A DNA stretch of 5,877 bases from Thermus kawarayensis JCM 12314 (GTDB lineage: Bacteria; Deinococcota; Deinococci; Deinococcales; Thermaceae). Under the pieces are notes generated by a model. It was not told the origin of the DNA and ran no database searches. It worked only from the letters and a program-made list of their open reading frames with translations. A program made the position numbers and the translations under genes. Shown one piece after another: positions 4,954 to 5,877 of this stretch (the stretch's first letter is position 1; every line of letters starts with the position of its first letter). Location of the stretch: contig BBBL01000108.1 of assembly GCA_001311545.1 (NCBI GenBank), positions 1-5,877 on the forward strand, given 5' to 3'.

Positions 4954-5877
4954 ATGCCCCAAGCCTGGATCGTGGAAGCGGCGAGAACCCCCATCGGCAA
5001 GCACGGGGGGGCGCTGGCTTCGGTGCGCCCCGACGACCTTCTGGCCCACGTCCTCTCCGCCCTCATGGAGCGCTCGGGGGTGCCCAAGGAGGAGGTGGAG
5101 GACGTCTACGCCGGCTGCGCCAACCAGGCGGGCGAGGACAACCGCAACGTGGCCCGTATGGCCCTCCTCCTCGCGGGCTTCCCCGTGGAGGTGGCGGGGT
5201 GCACCGTGAACCGCCTCTGCGGCTCCGGCCTCGAGGCCGTGGCCCAGGCGGCTCGGGCCATCTGGGCCGGGGAGGGCAAGGTGTACATCGGAAGCGGGGT
5301 GGAGTCCATGTCCCGCGCCCCCTACGCCCTCCCCAAGCCCGAACGGGGCTTCCCCACCGGGAACCTGGTCGTGTACGACACCACCCTGGCTGGCGCTTCG
5401 TCAACCCCAGGATGCAGGCCCTCTACGGCACCGAGAGCATGGGGGAAACCGCCGAGAACCTGGCGGAGATGTACGGGATCCCCCGGGAAGAGCAGGACCG
5501 CTTCGCCCTCCTCTCCCACCGGAAGGCGGTGCGGGCCTGGGAGGAGGGGCGCTTTAGGGAGGAGGTGGTCCCCGTGCCGGTGAAGCGGGGCAGGGAGGAG
5601 GCCCTGGTGGAGGTGGACGAGGGCCCGAGGCGGGACACCTCCCTGGAGAAGCTCTTAAGCCTAAAGCCCGTCTTCCGGGAAGGGGGCACGGTGACCGCGG
5701 GGAACAGTAGCCCCCTGAACGACGGGGCGGCGGCGGTGCTCCTCGTTTCCGACGACTACGCCAAGGCCCACGGCCTGAAGCCCCTGGCCCGGATCCGGGC
5801 CATGGCCGTGGCCGGGGTGCCCCCCGCATCATGGCATCGGCCCGTGCCTGCCACGAGAAAGGCTTTGGAGCGGGCGG
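4954..5877 (+). CDS. Thiolase of PcaF/PaaJ type (3-oxoadipyl-CoA thiolase), N-terminal three quarters, with several indels
   Basis: Acyl-CoA C-acetyltransferase; the subtype most likely cleaves 3-oxoadipyl-CoA to succinyl-CoA and acetyl-CoA in phenylacetate or beta-ketoadipate catabolism. About 309 of roughly 400 residues are present. VEAARTPIGKHGGAL opens the protein, and the nucleophile is C89 in VNRLCGSG. CANQAGEDNRNVARMA (55-70) and YDTTLGWRFVNP (from about 141, after repair) are marks of PcaF/PaaJ rather than of general acetoacetyl-CoA thiolases. GETAENLAEMYGI and TAGNSSPLNDGAAA follow. The C-terminal catalytic His and second Cys are outside the window. The frame breaks at 5388-5390 (CTGGCTGG where CTGGGCTGG is expected). 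A second cluster at 5820-5843 turns expected PPRIMGIGPVP into PPASWHRPVP through three missing bases that cancel. The gene diverges from the sugar operon and has its own promoter and repressor-like site. General acetyl-CoA acetyltransferase activity remains possible. Confidence 0.93.

Noticed and set aside
5554..5832. Minus-strand open frame opposite the thiolase
   Set aside because: Its product is a low-complexity run of proline, glycine, serine and arginine, typical of an antisense shadow, and the plus strand encodes thiolase.
1..5877. Cluster of true pseudogenes or programmed frameshifting
   Set aside because: All shifts are missing bases in unrelated genes with conserved residues intact on both sides, and no slippery site plus stimulator pattern recurs. 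A sequencing or assembly artefact is simpler.
1..5877. Mobile elements, CRISPR arrays, tRNA or rRNA genes
   Set aside because: No transposase, spaced repeats, cloverleaf or rRNA-like sequence was seen; apart from short spacers the window is covered by six genes.

Overview
The window looks like chromosomal DNA of a Thermus species (Deinococcota). The DNA is very GC-rich by eye, codons favour G or C in third position, Shine-Dalgarno sites are short, and one gene appears leaderless. The GH1 glycosidase residues Q18, H119 and E164 fall at the numbers I recall for the Thermus nonproteolyticus enzyme. Genus is an inference from remembered family sequences; no search was run.

Layout. Five genes lie head to tail on the minus strand and read from about 4810 down to 1: a LacI-family regulator (3819-4810), a sugar-binding protein (2445-3746), two ABC permease subunits of MalF and MalG type (1491-2410 and 631-1487), and the first half of a GH1 beta-glycosidase (1-610, running off the window). 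They form a sugar uptake and hydrolysis operon headed by its own regulator. No ABC ATPase is present. A divergent plus-strand thiolase of PcaF/PaaJ type (4954-5877, cut by the window end) belongs to a different pathway, aromatic or phenylacetate catabolism. No stretch longer than 300 bases lacks a gene.

Regulation. The 143-base divergent spacer (4811-4953) holds a LacI-type operator overlapping a predicted leaderless lacI promoter. It also holds a plus-strand promoter, followed at once by a site that fits the remembered consensus for the Thermus phenylacetate repressor PaaR with one mismatch. A second LacI-type operator, sharing an exact 12-mer with the first, lies inside the signal-peptide codons of the binding-protein gene about 1.1 kb away, an arrangement like lac O1/O2. 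A perfect 8-bp GC hairpin separates the binding-protein gene from the permease genes.

Sequence quality. Every one of the six genes contains at least one apparent frameshift, and all can be repaired by adding bases. Two genes have clusters of shifts that cancel, so the frame stays open but a short peptide is wrong. This looks like systematic base dropping, mostly at short homopolymers, rather than gene decay. Gene coordinates are therefore given across the shifts. I see no novel defence, mobile or CRISPR system; the most interesting content is the regulatory architecture and the error pattern.
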